Source of the DNA: Cupriavidus respiraculi
Lineage (GTDB): Bacteria > Pseudomonadota > Gammaproteobacteria > Burkholderiales > Burkholderiaceae
Direction of reading: 5' to 3'
Assembly: GCF_914271545.1 (NCBI RefSeq)
Contig: NZ_CAJZAH010000001.1
Coordinates: forward strand, 310,001 to 374,000
DNA: 64,000 nucleotides
Positions 62,508-64,000 of this stretch are shown one piece after another (positions within the stretch are counted from its first letter, which is position 1; each line of letters starts with the position of its first letter). The translations under genes and the position numbers were made by a program. The notes under the pieces are model-generated. The model did no database searches, was not told the origin of the DNA, and saw only the letters and a list, made by a program, of their open reading frames with translations.

Positions 62508-63467
62508 TCAGTCGCCCTGGATGCCGGCCTTGCGGATCAGGTCGCCCCATTTGGCGCGCTCGGTGGCGAGCAGCTTGGCGAACTGCTGCGGCGTATCGGC
62601 CGTGGCGTCCATGCCGGACGCGGCGAGCCGCTGGCGGATGTCGGGTTCGGCCATGACCTTGACGAGCGCCTGGTTCAACCGCGCGACGATGTCGGATGGG
62701 GTGCCCGCCGGCGCCACCAGGCCGTACCAGTTGGTCACTTCGTACCCCGGCACGCCGGCTTCGGCCACCGTGGGCACGCCGGGGAACTGCGGCGAGCGCT
62801 TCGCGGTGGTCACGGCCAGCGCACGCAGCCGGCCCGAGGCGATCAGCGGCTTGGCGGAGGGATCGGAGAAGGTGATGGGGACTACGCCGCCCATCACGTC
62901 GGTCAGTGCCGGCGTCGTGCCCTTGTAAGGCACGTGCTGCATCTGCACGCCGGCCAGCATCTTGAACTGCTCGGCGGCGATCTGGCCGATCGTGCCATTG
63001 CCGCCCGACGCATACGAGAACTTGCCATTGGCGTCGCGCACGGCGGCCAGCATGCCATGCACATCCTTGTAGGGCGTATCGGCCCCGGTGACGAGCACGT
63101 TGGGCATGGTCACCAGCACGCTGACCGGCGCGAAATCCTTCTGCGGGTCGTAGCTGAGCTTGCGCAGGTTCGGCCAGATCGTGAACGAGCCGGGCGTGGC
63201 CACGTACAGCGTATAGCCGTCGGGCGCCGACTTGGCCACGATGTCGGTCGCGATCAGGCCGCCGGCACCGGGGCGGTTGTCGATGATGACGTTGGCCTTG
63301 AGCTGGTCGGACAGCGCCGGCGCGATGGCGCGGGCCAGCGCGTCGGCACCGCCGCCGGGCGGGAAGCCGACGACCATGCGGATCGGCTTCGACGGATCGG
63401 GCCAGGCGGCATGGGCCAGCGGTGTCAGCAGGGCGAGGCTCAGGACTAGGGCGCGGCGGGCGAACAT
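62508..63467 (-). CDS. Bug/TctC-family periplasmic binding protein
   Basis: A 319-residue exported Bug receptor. The signal peptide runs MFARRALVLSLALLTPLAHA. The mature part begins WPDPSKPIRMVVGFPPGGGADALARAIAP, the family standard, followed by NVIIDNRPGAGGLIATDIVAK, MQHVPYKGTTPALTDVMGG and FPGVPTVAEAGVPGYE. The start at ATG 63467 has GGAG upstream. It sits between a deacylase and a molybdoenzyme gene on the same strand with gaps of 58 and 4 bp, so it probably binds a compound related to their substrates. No membrane subunits are present. Confidence 0.94.
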   Translation of the reverse strand: MFARRALVLSLALLTPLAHAAWPDPSKPIRMVVGFPPGGGADALARAIAPALSDQLKANVIIDNRPGAGGLIATDIVAKSAPDGYTLYVATPGSFTIWPNLRKLSYDPQKDFAPVSVLVTMPNVLVTGADTPYKDVHGMLAAVRDANGKFSYASGGNGTIGQIAAEQFKMLAGVQMQHVPYKGTTPALTDVMGGVVPITFSDPSAKPLIASGRLRALAVTTAKRSPQFPGVPTVAEAGVPGYEVTNWYGLVAPAGTPSDIVARLNQALVKVMAEPDIRQRLAASGMDATADTPQQFAKLLATERAKWGDLIRKAGIQGD

Positions 63468-63525
63468 GGCGGTACTCCGGCAGGCAGGAATGGAAAGGAC
63501 GGGAAAAGAGGGGTTGGGGCGGGGC

Positions 63526-64000
63526 TCAGGCAAGTGTCACGGTGTCCCATTCCCACGCCACGAACGCCAGGCGTTCGCCGGTGTGGACGACGGGATCGCT
63601 GCGCAGGCCGATCAGCACGCCGTCGCGCGGGATGGGCGCGACCGGCGTGAGAGAGGCGTCGAGCTTGAGCGTGTCGCCGATCGACGCGCCTTCGCGCACC
63701 AGGTCTCCGGCACGTGCGGCGGGCACGAACAGGCCGCCTTCGTCGGCCGTGATCCACCCGCGCCGGGTCACGCGCCGCAGCGCCCGGGCGGCGGCCTTCG
63801 GCGCCGGACCATCGAGAATGCCCATCTGCACCGCCAGCGTGTGGAACCCCGCCTCGGCCAGCGCGATGTTCTCGGCCTCGAAGCGGCTGCCGCTGCCCAG
63901 TTCGAGCATGAAGGCGCAGACGCCGGCGGCCAGGCACTGGTAGTCGAGCGCGCCGGAGATATTGCCGGGCAGTTCGCCCTTGCCGCCCACATCCTGCCGG
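63526..64000 (-). CDS. Succinylglutamate desuccinylase/aspartoacylase-family deacylase, 5' part outside window
   Basis: The C-terminal 157 residues of an AstE/AspA-type zinc carboxypeptidase-fold deacylase; the frame stays open to base 64000. ELGSGSRFEAENIALAEAG contains the family's conserved Glu (catalytic base region, ExG). The later beta-domain GGLFVPAARAGDLVREGASIG and SDPVVHTGERLAFVAWE is the typical lipoyl-like C-terminal part. It hydrolyses N-acyl amino acids or a similar amide or ester. The zinc ligands (HxxE) must lie upstream of the window. It is the first visible gene of the operon with the Bug receptor and the molybdoenzyme. Confidence 0.9.
   Translation of the reverse strand, partial: RQDVGGKGELPGNISGALDYQCLAAGVCAFMLELGSGSRFEAENIALAEAGFHTLAVQMGILDGPAPKAAARALRRVTRRGWITADEGGLFVPAARAGDLVREGASIGDTLKLDASLTPVAPIPRDGVLIGLRSDPVVHTGERLAFVAWEWDTVTLA

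Overview
The window is a dense, GC-rich (roughly 65-70 percent by eye) stretch of bacterial chromosome. Three Bug/TctC-type periplasmic binding proteins, seven LysR-type regulators, a monomeric isocitrate dehydrogenase, a fused indolepyruvate oxidoreductase, MipA, YnfA and a Fur-box TonB receptor all point to a betaproteobacterium of the order Burkholderiales, probably Cupriavidus-like. That placement rests on gene content alone. No rRNA, tRNA, CRISPR array or intact insertion sequence was found.

Layout. 1-2824: end of a TRAP transporter permease followed by a split transketolase, a small-carbon catabolic operon. 2994-6546: monomeric NADP isocitrate dehydrogenase, convergent with a lipoprotein L-asparaginase. 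6745-9723: a QseBC-like two-component system divergent from a MipA/OmpV outer-membrane protein, with an array of CCATT direct repeats between them. 9795-13746: a truncated antitoxin-like fragment, a PAS-GGDEF-EAL protein, an HDOD-GAF protein and a 46-residue membrane peptide. 13838-16813: a Bug receptor, YnfA, an alpha/beta hydrolase and a proline/histidine-rich exported protein. 16928-20482: a cupin and an NmrA-like oxidoreductase on the minus strand, a 26-copy 8-bp tandem repeat in the intergenic region, then an SDR-like gene with damaged active-site motifs and a convergent AraC regulator. 20669-24069: LysR, SnoaL-like and membrane hypothetical genes. 24182-30519: indolepyruvate ferredoxin oxidoreductase with a divergent LysR, an NhaR-like LysR, UspA and TerC. 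30827-34278: LysR, Bug receptor, a relic of a porin 3' end and a SxxK serine hydrolase.

34626-40642: a 1026-residue autotransporter followed by a TPR-glycosyltransferase and an overlapping lipoprotein hydrolase. This is a plausible surface-protein modification unit. 40731-45581: DJ-1/PfpI protein, a ferritin-like protein resembling iminophenyl-pyruvate dimer synthases, a TetR-UGT glycosyltransferase operon and a GNAT acetyltransferase. 45670-50446: GlxA-type AraC regulator, MFS transporter and a Fur-controlled TonB-dependent siderophore receptor.

50494-58924: a LysR divergent from a run of same-strand genes: SDR, ABM monooxygenase, exported cupin, then a NitT/TauT-type ABC transporter (binding protein, permease, ATPase), amidase, TauE/SafE exporter and IclR regulator. 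The ABC-amidase-TauE-IclR part has overlaps or very short gaps and looks like an uptake and hydrolysis operon for an unidentified amide. 59063-60146: YciI and PRC-barrel stress-type proteins. 60254-64000: a minus-strand operon of an aspartoacylase-like deacylase (cut by the window end), a Bug receptor and a molybdopterin oxidoreductase of the biotin/DMSO reductase family.
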